Positions 53,829-62,618 of a stretch of DNA of 64,000 nucleotides are shown one piece after another. The translations under genes and the position numbers were made by a program. Position 1 is the first letter of the stretch, and each line of letters starts with the position of its first letter. The notes beneath the pieces were generated by a model. It saw nothing but the letters and a program-made list of their open reading frames with translations, made no database searches and was not told the origin of the DNA. Location of the stretch: contig NZ_CP097329.1 of assembly GCF_030323025.1 (NCBI RefSeq), forward strand, positions 2,486,501-2,550,500, read 5' to 3'. This DNA is from Pseudanabaena mucicola str. Chao 1806 (GTDB lineage Bacteria > Cyanobacteriota > Cyanobacteriia > Pseudanabaenales > Pseudanabaenaceae).

Positions 53829-56087
53829 CTAAACTTCGCCGATATATTTCAGGACAACTACACCGAGAGGAGGCGCAGTCACATCTACGGAATAGGGCTT
53901 GCCGTGAGTACCATAATCATCTGCATACTTACCGCCCATATTGCCAATGCCGCTACCGCCGTAAATTACCGAATCACTATTAAGAACCTCCTTATAGAAG
54001 CCCTTTTCGGGAACGCCGACACGATAGTTATGATGAGGAACGGGGGTGAAATTACAGACGACCAGCACAAATTCACCATCTATACCTTTCCTTAAGAAAG
54101 AAATAACGGAATTTTGCGTATCGTTACATTCAATCCATTCAAACCCTTTTGGAGAAAAATCTTGAGTATAGAGTTCAGGTAGCGATCGCAAAAGTTTGTT
54201 AAGGTCGCTAACATATTTTTGGAGGGTCTTGTGGCTAGGATATTGGAGTAAATGCCATTCCAGATCTCCCCAGACGTTCCATTCTGCCCATTGTCCAATT
54301 TCCATGCCCATAAACATGGTTTTCTTCCCAGGGTGGGTGAACATATAGCCATAGAGACAACGTAGGTTGGCAAACTTTTGCCATTCATCCCCAGGCATCT
54401 TGCCGATCATCGGGCTCTTGCCATGTACTACTTCATCATGGGAGAGTGCCAACATGAAATTCTCACTGAAGGCGTACCAAATGCTGAAGGTGACATAGTT
54501 ATTATTATGTCCACGGAAATAGGGGTCAAGCTTGAAATAATCGAGCATATCGTGCATCCAGCCCATATTCCACTTTAGGTTAAATCCTAAGCCTCCTGAA
54601 TAGGCGGGCCATGTCACCATCGGCCAGGATGTTGATTCTTCAGCGATCGATAAGGCTCCTGGGTAATAGGTGAAGAGAATGCTATGCAAGTGTCGAAATA
54701 GCTCGATTACTTCGAGGCTTTCACGACCACCATATTCGTTGGCAAGCCATTCGCCATCTTTGCGGTTGTAGTCGCGGTAGATCATTGAAGCTACGGCATC
54801 GACGCGAATCCCGTCAATGTGATACTTGTCGAACCAGAACAGCACATTAGCGATCAAGAAGTTTTTGACTTCACTGCGCTTGTAGTTAAAGATTTTGGTT
54901 CCCCATTCCTTATGCTCACCAATACGGACATCCTCAGGCTCATAGAGGAATGTACCGTCAAAGAAGGACAATCCATGACCATCTTTGGGGAAATGGGCAG
55001 GAACCCAGTCCACAATGATGCCGATGTCATTTTGGTGACACTTGTCGATGAAATACATCAAGTCTTGGGGTGTACCATAACGTGAAGTCGCGGCATAGTA
55101 ACCTGTGACTTGATAGCCCCACGATCCGTCAAAGGGATGCTCTGCGATTGGCATCATTTCGATATGGGTATAGCCCATCTCCTTGACATAGGGGATTAGG
55201 TCTTCAGCGAGTTCGCGATAGGTGAGAAATCTTGCCCCTGGCTTGAGATCGGCTGCGGATACCGCAGGATAACCACTAGCGGGAGGATTTGCTATAGATG
55301 CGTGCATCCATGAACCGAGGTGTAGCTCATAGACTGAGATAGGCTTCTTGAGTGGATCTTCGGTACGACGAGTTTCAAGCCAATTTTGATCGCCCCATTC
55401 GTAGGTGTCGAGATCGGTGACAATGGAGGCAGTTTTTGGGCGAATTTCTTGGAAGAATCCATAGGGATCGGATTTTTCGTAGATATGTCCTGCGGGGCTT
55501 TTAATTTCATATTTATAAACTGTGCCAACTTTGAGTTCAGGGATAAACAAGTCCCAAATACCTGTATTGCCTCTACGCATTTGGTGTTTGCGTCCATCCC
55601 AGCTATTGAAGTCACCAATGACAGAGACATTACGTGCATTAGGAGCCCAAACTGCAAAATACACCCCATCTACTCCATCAATAGTGGCAGGGTGAGCACC
55701 CATTTTTTCGTAAATCTGGTAATGGGTTCCTTCACCAAATAAATAGCTGTCAAATTCAGTCAGTAATTGCGATTTGAAGTAGTAGGGGTCGTGAATGAGT
55801 CGATCTCTATTGCCAGACTTGACTTTAAACTGATAGCTAAAGAGGTGGGGCGCGTCGGTAATCACACATTCAAAAAAGTGGGGATGATGCACTGAATGCA
55901 TCGGATATTCTTTGTGCTGATCTGGTGTAACTACTGATACCTCGTCTGCGTCGGGTAGATACGCTCTAATCACCCATACCAACTTACCATCTTGCTCAAT
56001 TTCATGGGGACCAAGGACTGTAAATGGGTCGTGGTTTTGATTCCACACAATGCGATCGATTTGCTCGGTGGGGAGGGTTGGGGTCAT
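53829..56087 (-). CDS. glgB: 1,4-alpha-glucan (glycogen) branching enzyme
   Basis: 752 residues, GH13 subfamily. N-terminal carbohydrate-binding regions (GVYFAVWAPNARNVSVIGDFNSWDG) precede a TIM-barrel catalytic domain with GIRVDAVASMIYRD (nucleophile Asp, about 430), SIAEESTSWP (acid/base Glu, about 480) and ALSHDEVVHGKSPM (Asp, about 547), and a C-terminal beta domain. It cuts alpha-1,4 chains and reattaches them through alpha-1,6 links to make glycogen. Together with glgA in this window it covers elongation and branching. It ends close to the terminator at 53755. Confidence 0.97.
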   Translation of the reverse strand: MTPTLPTEQIDRIVWNQNHDPFTVLGPHEIEQDGKLVWVIRAYLPDADEVSVVTPDQHKEYPMHSVHHPHFFECVITDAPHLFSYQFKVKSGNRDRLIHDPYYFKSQLLTEFDSYLFGEGTHYQIYEKMGAHPATIDGVDGVYFAVWAPNARNVSVIGDFNSWDGRKHQMRRGNTGIWDLFIPELKVGTVYKYEIKSPAGHIYEKSDPYGFFQEIRPKTASIVTDLDTYEWGDQNWLETRRTEDPLKKPISVYELHLGSWMHASIANPPASGYPAVSAADLKPGARFLTYRELAEDLIPYVKEMGYTHIEMMPIAEHPFDGSWGYQVTGYYAATSRYGTPQDLMYFIDKCHQNDIGIIVDWVPAHFPKDGHGLSFFDGTFLYEPEDVRIGEHKEWGTKIFNYKRSEVKNFLIANVLFWFDKYHIDGIRVDAVASMIYRDYNRKDGEWLANEYGGRESLEVIELFRHLHSILFTYYPGALSIAEESTSWPMVTWPAYSGGLGFNLKWNMGWMHDMLDYFKLDPYFRGHNNNYVTFSIWYAFSENFMLALSHDEVVHGKSPMIGKMPGDEWQKFANLRCLYGYMFTHPGKKTMFMGMEIGQWAEWNVWGDLEWHLLQYPSHKTLQKYVSDLNKLLRSLPELYTQDFSPKGFEWIECNDTQNSVISFLRKGIDGEFVLVVCNFTPVPHHNYRVGVPEKGFYKEVLNSDSVIYGGSGIGNMGGKYADDYGTHGKPYSVDVTAPPLGVVVLKYIGEV

Positions 56088-56286
56088 ATCTCTTTAAATA
56101 AACACACATAATTAAATTACTGCATATTACTCACCAAATTACAGTGTGTAATCTAAACTAAAGGCTGATATCTCTTTTCTTGTAATTTTTGAGTATGTGT
56201 GTTAATTCTAAATTCTAGTTATTGAGGGTTTCTGTTAGGTAATGATCAACATGAGTTTGTCGATAGGATTGTGTCAAGGAAAAAAG

Positions 56287-57450
56287 TTAGAGGGGAAAGC
56301 GATCGCCAAACACAATAGCAAAACGATTGAGAGCAGCTATCCAATCTTTAATGGGCAACGTCCATGTTTTAGCAATATTGTTAATTCCCAAGAAAACGAC
56401 CTTGAGAGCTGAATCATCAGAGGGAAAAGAACAATGCGTAAGACCCTACGCAAAGTCATATTCATCGATTCAATAGCATTGGTGGTGTAAATAGCTTTGC
56501 GGATATCCAAGGGAAAAGCAAAGAAAGGAATTACCCGAGTCCAGTGGCTCAGCCCAGACTTGCTAATCGTGGGATAAAGACTGTCCCTGCGCTCGGCAAA
56601 ATCAACCAAAGCCTGCTCCGTCTCAACCGCAGTAATTGCCGTATAGATTTTCCGCAGGTCAGCCGCCACAGATTTGCGGTGTTTCTAAAAAACATAATTC
56701 AGAGAATTTCTGACCATATGGACGATGCAGAGTTGGTTCTGGGTTTTGGAAAAACAGTTTCTATAGCAGCAGGAAAACCCGTCAACCCATCGATACAGGC
56801 GATAAAAATGTCCTTGACTCCCCGATTCTGTAATTCGGTGAGGACTGAGAGTCAAAACTTGGATGACTCATTTTCGGTCATCCACATGCCCAATAATTCC
56901 TTTAGCTCTTGCAATGCTTCTTGGATATCTTGCACCATCATGCCTCTGACGTATAGGGCTAATATTTTGTCGTCAACGCCGTTAAATCTGGTTTGTACTT
57001 TGGCTATCAGGATTGTTTCGTATTCACCTTTCCTGTCTCTTGGCACGGCGATCGTCGCTTCGCCAAATGTCCCTTTGATTGTTTTTTGGCTATACCCATT
57101 CCGTCGATTGTTGGAAGCGTCATGAGTCAGGTTGTCTTTCTCTTCTTGCGTCTAGTATTAGATTTCGGCGTTTAAACACCTTTCTACCAGCGCTTTGGTC
57201 AATTCTTTGAGGATGCCTCCGTCTGCCATTAGATCTTCTAGTTTCTTGTATTCTTTCAGCAGTTCGTCTAGTATAGCGGTTTTCAAATGAGTGTGTACTC
57301 ATTTGAAAACAAAAAAACAGTCCCATTAAGAGTTTTGAGTTTTCATTTTGCCTACGGCAAAATGAAAACCGCTATAGTTCGGTGCGGATAGTCTTGGCTT
57401 TTTCTTGTGTGGTTTGTTTGAGGTTTATTTTCTCCTTTTCCCCCTGACAT
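56287..57450 (-). pseudogene. Decayed IS256-type (mutator) transposase
   Basis: Pieces in several frames spell an IS256-family transposase: MSGGKGENKPQ at the start, ELTKALVERCLNAE, NRRNGYSQKTIKG then AVPRDRKGEYETILIAKVQTRFNGVDDKILALYVRGM, a large deletion, [68 protein letters not shown], and the end IKDWIAALNRFAIVFGDRFPL. Lesions are a MITE inserted near the start (57272-57376), TAA and TAG codons after CLNAEI, two Trp-to-stop changes, at least two frameshifts, and a missing block that includes the first catalytic Asp region. The family acts by a DDE mechanism; this copy is dead. Confidence 0.9.
57272..57376. mobile_element. MITE with TATAGCGGTTTTCA ends inserted in the transposase
   Basis: Ends TATAGCGGTTTTCA (57272-57285) and TGAAAACCGCTATA (57363-57376) are exact inverted repeats. 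TA occurs at both outer edges, as with the TA target duplication of IS630/Tc1-type elements. It interrupts the transposase a few codons after its start and holds no gene. Confidence 0.85.
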
Positions 57451-57574
57451 AATCTATTTTACAGTCTCGATATTTGAGGAGAGCCATCGGCAACTTTTAG
57501 CTTAGAAGATGAGACGGTTGGACAGGTGCAAATCCAGTAATGGTCTGATTTACACCTTTAAAAAAGCATCGCAA

Positions 57575-58069
57575 TGACATTTCCAAGTTATTCGAGTCAC
57601 CCATCCCCATTGCTCTGGTTTGTGGTTAGCTTGGGTGGGTGAGCAAATGCCTTCTTTAGAGCAGATTTGGAGACTGTACTTACGTCGTTTTGCTATCGAC
57701 CACTGGAATCGTTTTGCCAAACAACGTTTACATTGGACTTGACCAAAATTACTGACTCCTCAACAGGCTTTGCACTGGAGTGACCTCATGCTTCTATTGT
57801 CTTGGCAATTGTGGTTGGCGCGTCAACTAGTTGTTGATACTTCTTTACCTTGGTAGAAACATCAATCCAATCTTACTTTTGGTCGGGTCGCTCAGGGCTT
57901 TGCTGCACTTTTAGTCAGAATTGACTCTCCTGCTTGTTATCCCCAACCTCGCGGTAAGTCTCTTGGTTGGCAATCTGGACGCAAGTGCTCTCCTTTTCCT
58001 TGCTTTCCCATCTTCAAAAAACGGGCTTTCCGTCCTAAAAAGGTCGATAAAGACAACCTTAATTCCTAA
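57575..58069 (+). pseudogene. Decayed transposase fragment (DDE, C-terminal half)
   Basis: One plus-strand frame reads VIRVTHPHCSGLWLAWVGEQ then MPSLEQIWRLYLRRFAIDH, WNRFAKQRLHWT, stop, PKLLTPQQALHWSDLMLLLSWQ, LWLARQLVVDTSLPW, stop, then RVAQGFAALLVRIDSPACYPQPRGKS and a Lys/Arg-rich tail. The IWRLYLRRFAIDHWNRFAKQRLHW block is the C-terminal catalytic region of a cyanobacterial DDE transposase group (possibly the NF041680 type; unsure). TGA and TAG break the frame and the N-terminal half is absent. It lies next to the IS256-type remnant. Confidence 0.8.
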
Positions 58070-58182
58070 CCCTCAATATTCTCAGGCTCATTCTCTTAGC
58101 TTTGCTCAGTTCACTATTCTCAGAGTTATTTTTTCCTGATCTTTTTCTGCTTGTCTCAATCAATTTAGTCTAAACTCCAGTA

Positions 58183-58217
58183 AAAAAAGAAGCGACACAT
58201 AATGTCGCTTCTTTTTT
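58183..58217. terminator. Terminator after the transposase remnants
   Basis: A 15-bp perfect stem (58183-58197 with 58203-58217), loop CATAA, with A-run and T-run, lies behind the MFS gene (minus strand) and serves it. Confidence 0.8.
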
Positions 58218-58248
58218 GAGAACCCTAGAAATTTTGGTGCTTTATTTT

Positions 58249-59505
58249 TCACATATGAGATACTGCACCTTTGATCGCATAGAGATCGCTAGTTTGCCCG
58301 ATCGCAAATTTAAAAGATGCGGCTACCGTTTTATTAGATTGGGTGGCAAAAATTACTAGTCCCACTATACAAAGTCCAGTAGCGATCGCAAAGATATTGG
58401 TGATTCCCACAACGGTAATCAACTTACCCATAGTTGGACCTGCAATGGCAATCCCAACATCAAAGCCAATCCATGTCATTCCAAATACATAGCCACGCTC
58501 TTGAGGCATAGTGCGATCGGCTAGCAATGCGACAATAGCAGGAATCACAATTCCTGATCCGATACCCTCAGCAATGCCTGACAACAGAAATTCATAACTT
58601 TGGCTAGCGAAATAGATTAAAGCCATGGATATGCCATAAAATAGAATGCCAATAGAAATAAAGATGCCACGTCCCCATTCATCACTAAGCCGCCCCACAG
58701 GAAAGCGAATGATAAATCCAGACAAAGCCGCTGACATATAGAATAGTCCTGCATTGAGTGGAATATGCTTCTGTTGCATCAACAAAGGCATGAAAGAACT
58801 GAGAGTTCCAAAAGATAGTCCCACTAATAAGAGAACAGTAGAAGGTACTCTCACCCTAGGATCGAGAAAAGTATGCCAGAAGCCTAGTTTAGCATTGGTT
58901 TTAGAAGAGATTCTTTGGTGATGTTCCTCATAACCAATCTGCATTGTCAGCAATAGCCCTGCGACTGATAACAATGAAGCTGTAACAAATAGAGGCTGAT
59001 ATCCCCAAAATTCCTGCATTAAACCTCCGATTGCGGGACCAAAAGCCAATCCCAGTGGATTCACCAAGCTCATATAGCCAATGATTTCACCACGTTTCTC
59101 AATTGGTGCAAGATCAGCAACTAAGGCACTATAGCTTGAGGCAAAAGCGGCAATACTAATCCCATGTACTGCTCTAAATAAGATCAACAGAGGAATAGAA
59201 GGTAAAATGGCATAGCATAGAGGGATGATCGCTGCCACGATTAAACCCACACGCATTGTATAGACTCTTCCTCTACGATCCGAAAGTCTACCTAAATAGG
59301 GACGGAAAATGAGTAAACCGATCGCAAAGGAACCCATTACAATTCCAATTTGCTCATAGGACTGTGTTAAGGTACTGATATATAGAGGAATAGTTGGCAA
59401 TTGCGATGCCATACTCGACCAGAAAAATAATCCTGCCCAAAAAATCGCAGTCAGATTTTTGCGAAGGTCAGTATCAAGTTTTGAAAAAGTATTTAAGGAC
59501 TGCAT
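58249..59505 (-). CDS. Major facilitator superfamily transporter
   Basis: 418 residues from the ATG at 59505 (another ATG six codons earlier is in frame). Twelve membrane helices are spaced as in MFS. The loop between helices 2 and 3 reads GRLSDRRGRVYTMRVG (the MFS A-motif) and is echoed in the second half as GRLSDEWGRGIFISIG. The protein is likely a drug or metabolite efflux permease of the DHA group; the substrate cannot be told. The C terminus has a short cytoplasmic tail. It is alone between the transposon remnants and the helicase gene. Confidence 0.88.
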   Translation of the reverse strand: MQSLNTFSKLDTDLRKNLTAIFWAGLFFWSSMASQLPTIPLYISTLTQSYEQIGIVMGSFAIGLLIFRPYLGRLSDRRGRVYTMRVGLIVAAIIPLCYAILPSIPLLILFRAVHGISIAAFASSYSALVADLAPIEKRGEIIGYMSLVNPLGLAFGPAIGGLMQEFWGYQPLFVTASLLSVAGLLLTMQIGYEEHHQRISSKTNAKLGFWHTFLDPRVRVPSTVLLLVGLSFGTLSSFMPLLMQQKHIPLNAGLFYMSAALSGFIIRFPVGRLSDEWGRGIFISIGILFYGISMALIYFASQSYEFLLSGIAEGIGSGIVIPAIVALLADRTMPQERGYVFGMTWIGFDVGIAIAGPTMGKLITVVGITNIFAIATGLCIVGLVIFATQSNKTVAASFKFAIGQTSDLYAIKGAVSHM

Positions 59506-59523
59506 GTTCTCAAAAATGATCAT

Positions 59524-59826
59524 TCAATGATCACAAAAATATAGAACCCAAGCGATTTGCAATAACTCCATATCAAAGGGGCTTCTACAAAAGGCTTGGG
59601 CTAAAATTCGGTACTCTTGATTATCTCTTAAGTTCCAAATAAAAATATCAAGCGATAGGGTGAAGTACTTTCCAATTACCAGCTTTGGTAAGAAAGCTTG
59701 TAATCACTGATGTTACATGGAACAAATATTACCCTCACCCCCAGCATCTTCTCCCATCAAGGGAGAGGGGAAAAAGAAATTAGTCTTGTTTCCCTCTCCC
59801 CTTTTGGCAGAGGGGCTAGGTAGGAA
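59524..59826. other. Intergenic gap with a CTCTCCC repeat
   Basis: No gene is seen. Around 59740-59820 the sequence CCCTCACCCCCAGC, then a hairpin of AAGGGAGAGGGG type and CCCTCTCCCCTTTTGG occurs, a form common as a dispersed repeat in cyanobacterial genomes. Confidence 0.5.
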
Positions 59827-61323
59827 TTATGCAAAAGGAGCCGAAGAGCGATCGCGGGAAGGGCGACGGGAATCATAGCCGCCATCTCGATCACGACTAT
59901 CACGACCGCGATAACCATTTTGACCACGCTTAATCGGTCTACCACTGTTATAGGAATCCCGATCGCGATCGCGACCTTCAGGTCTATGAGGTTGCTTCGC
60001 TAAGACCTGCAAAGCCGCTTGTTCTGCTTTATCCGATTGCAATTGGGTATAGGCAAGTTGCAAGGCTGCCGCCGCGATCGCTTGGGGATCGTAGTCCTCA
60101 ACTAGTTGTGATACCAAAGGCAAGAAGGAAGCCAAACGCTCACCTGCTAATGCTTCTAGAATTTGCTCACTGAAGCGACCAATACGACGCTCCTGAATCT
60201 GAGTGATGTTAGGTAAAGGCTGAGGCTGAAGAGGCATTCCTACTTGCTGTTCCAATTGGCGCAACTTGTAGCGCTCTTTCCCAGAAATCAAGGTAATAGC
60301 AATTCCTTTCTTACCAGCACGACCAGTCCGACCAATACGATGAACATAACGCTCGGGATCGTCAGGTATATCAAGATTAAATACGTGAGTCAAACCATCA
60401 ATATCCAAGCCCCGTGCTGCAATATCAGTTGCAACCACCCAACGCACTTGTTGATTACGGAAGCGTCGCAATAGATTCTCCCTCTGAGACTGTGACAAGT
60501 TGCCATGGTACTCATCAACGCTATGTCCAGATGATTGCAGAATCTCTGTCAATCGGCTTGCAGAATCCTTAGTTCGCACAAAGATAATTGCTGAAGTTGG
60601 GGCTTCATATTCCAAAACAGGCAATAGAGCCTCTTCCTTTGTTAAATGATAAGGAACGAGATAAATTTGTTGATCAATGCGAGTAGGAGTAGAGTCTTGA
60701 GTCTCCACCTTCACCGTTACAGGAGATTTCAAGAAGTTCTTCACCAACCTCTTGACCGCAGGAGGCATCGTTGCTGAAAAGAAAGTGCTTTGCTTAGTTG
60801 AAGGAGTAGTTACCAAAATTCTTTCTACATCTTGAATGAAGCCCATATTGAGCATTTCATCAGCTTCATCTAACACAAACCAAGATAGATTATCTAATTT
60901 GAGCTTGCCACGCTCCATCAAATCGATGACGCGCCCAGGAGTACCTACAACAACATGAACACCGCGATCTAGTTGAATCATTTGGCGATCAATCGCTGAA
61001 CCACCATATACAGTAAGAATTTTCGCACCAGGTTTAGTATTAAAACTACGCAGTGCCTGACCAACTTGGATTGCTAATTCACGGGTTGGAGTCAAAATCA
61101 ACGCTTGCAAAGAGTCATTACTCAAATCCAAACGTTCTAAAATTGGTAATGCGAAGGCAGCAGTTTTACCAGTACCAGTCTGGGCTTGACCAAGTACATC
61201 TGCGCCTGCGAGTAATTGAGGAATTGCTTGTTCTTGAATAGCTGTAGGCTCTGTAAAGCCTATAGATTCGAGCTTAGCAACTCGTGCTTCCGAAATACCA
61301 AGAGAAATAAAAGATGAGGGCAT
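59827..61323 (-). CDS. DEAD-box RNA helicase
   Basis: 498 residues from the ATG at 61323, preceded by AGGAT. All core motifs occur: Q-motif (GFTEPTAIQEQAIP), AQTGTGKT at 47-54, PTRELA, TPGR, DEAD at 152-155, SAT in FFSATMPP, ARGLD and HRIGRTGRAGKKG. The tail (about 455-498) is rich in Arg, Asp, Gly and Tyr and probably binds RNA. It is related to the cyanobacterial CrhR-type helicases, which unwind and anneal RNA and are induced in the cold. The 332-bp region upstream, to the DUF7219 gene, is long for a leader and could hold regulation; none was recognised. Confidence 0.93.
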   Translation of the reverse strand: MPSSFISLGISEARVAKLESIGFTEPTAIQEQAIPQLLAGADVLGQAQTGTGKTAAFALPILERLDLSNDSLQALILTPTRELAIQVGQALRSFNTKPGAKILTVYGGSAIDRQMIQLDRGVHVVVGTPGRVIDLMERGKLKLDNLSWFVLDEADEMLNMGFIQDVERILVTTPSTKQSTFFSATMPPAVKRLVKNFLKSPVTVKVETQDSTPTRIDQQIYLVPYHLTKEEALLPVLEYEAPTSAIIFVRTKDSASRLTEILQSSGHSVDEYHGNLSQSQRENLLRRFRNQQVRWVVATDIAARGLDIDGLTHVFNLDIPDDPERYVHRIGRTGRAGKKGIAITLISGKERYKLRQLEQQVGMPLQPQPLPNITQIQERRIGRFSEQILEALAGERLASFLPLVSQLVEDYDPQAIAAAALQLAYTQLQSDKAEQAALQVLAKQPHRPEGRDRDRDSYNSGRPIKRGQNGYRGRDSRDRDGGYDSRRPSRDRSSAPFA

Positions 61324-61655
61324 GGATGATCCTAAGATTTGCAGCAAATTTGTTCTAAGAACAGTTCGCCTATTCTGCCAATCGCACGCGATAAACAATC
61401 AATGACAAAGCCGAAGGACATCTCTGCCCTAAATTTTAAGCAGTTTAAACAGAGCTTTTTAATAAAAACCTCAGCTTCCAAAGATTAAGATTGCTTTGGA
61501 TAGTCATGCAATGGAAGAAGTAAGCAAAATGAAGTTAATTATTACCAGTATAAACCTATGTTAAAGATTGTAAACAAACTTTTCGAGGATTTATACCTAT
61601 GGTAAGGGTTTGTTTGAGCCAATAGTAACTACTGGGACTAGATTTCACGTCAATA
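61324..61655. other. Upstream region of the helicase gene
   Basis: No gene is supported. Two related phrases TATAAACCTATGTTAAAG and TATACCTATGGTAAGG occur near 61550 and 61592 and may form an imperfect repeat. The helicase promoter and leader lie here. Confidence 0.4.
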
Positions 61656-61889
61656 TTAGTCGTCAGCCAAGAGATTTTGTTTGGATTGATCCAATTCTGT
61701 CCACAGATCTTTAATTTGTCTATAAGCTTCACTGGGTGAAATCTTACCACCAGTTTCTAAGGCACATATGATCGACACGCGATTCGTAAATTCTTGCAAG
61801 TTAGCATTAAAAGCTAAATTCTCTGGAGAAAACTCGCCCCTGTAACTTGGGATAGGGTTTAAAAAACGATCTTTGTCAATATTAGACAT
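61656..61889 (-). CDS. DUF7219 family protein
   Basis: 77 residues from the ATG at 61889 (a second ATG lies two codons earlier). The sequence DKDRFLNPIPSYRGEFSPEN, then LAFNANLQEFTNRVSIICALETGGKIS and PSEAYRQIKDLW is characteristic of a small, soluble, helical family found throughout cyanobacteria (DUF7219 by recall). No function is known. It lies between rpsT and the helicase gene on the same strand. Confidence 0.75.
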   Translation of the reverse strand: MSNIDKDRFLNPIPSYRGEFSPENLAFNANLQEFTNRVSIICALETGGKISPSEAYRQIKDLWTELDQSKQNLLADD

Positions 61890-62199
61890 GGGCATTTAGC
61901 CAATAGTTGTAAGCGGGACAGGCTGAGAAGATCTCAAGATCGCAGACGGATGCAGATGTGGGGAAAAGCGATTATTCTGCAACCTGCCCGAGTACTCAGG
62001 TCATCAACAAAACGTCATTTGACCATCATCTAAGTTGATCAATCTCAAATCATTACTAAATTAATCATAGCAAATTCATATTTAGTAGCTAGTGATCTAG
62101 ACTACTTAAAAACAATTTAATACTGCTATAACAGTGATTAATTGTGAATACTAATGATCATGCAGTACTAGTTCTTAACACTGCTAAAGATAATGGGAC
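61890..62199. other. Gap between rpsT and the DUF7219 gene
   Basis: Nothing recognisable was found: no repeat family member, no gene and no strong terminator. Confidence 0.4.
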
Positions 62200-62493
62200 T
62201 TACTTGGCAACAGTAGCTTTATTGTAAGCAACTGCAAGTTTTGCTTTGCGACGTGCACCTGTGTTGCTATGTAACACGCCACGCTTGACAGCGCGATCAA
62301 TTTTGCTATAAGCAAGAGACTGTTTAGCATTTACTGCTTCTAAAGCCTCAGGGGTAGGATTTGCTTTGTAGGTATCGACCGCTTCTAAATAGCTTTTAAT
62401 TAGAGTCTTGACGGCTGATTTATATGATCTATTATGCAGACGGTTGCGCTCAGCGATTTGAATGCGCTTTTTTGCGGACTTGATATTTGCCAC
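62200..62493 (-). CDS. rpsT: 30S ribosomal protein S20
   Basis: 97 residues, basic and helical. The start [20 protein letters not shown] is the S20 signature, and [16 protein letters not shown], then [22 protein letters not shown] follow in the usual order. S20 binds 16S rRNA early in small-subunit assembly. The ATG at 62493 fits the family start. Confidence 0.97.
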   Translation of the reverse strand: MANIKSAKKRIQIAERNRLHNRSYKSAVKTLIKSYLEAVDTYKANPTPEALEAVNAKQSLAYSKIDRAVKRGVLHSNTGARRKAKLAVAYNKATVAK

Positions 62494-62618
62494 AGTTTAT
62501 TCCTTTGACGAAATGACATGGTTTAAAGCATTTATCATCATAACATTTTGATTAGATTTTGCAAGTATAAGACCAATTTACTTTTTTAATCTTTGACTTA
62601 TCTCATCCTCAAACGCCA

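Noticed and set aside
56544-57125. 193-codon plus-strand frame in the transposase region
   Set aside because: It is antisense to the IS256-type pseudogene and has no family features.
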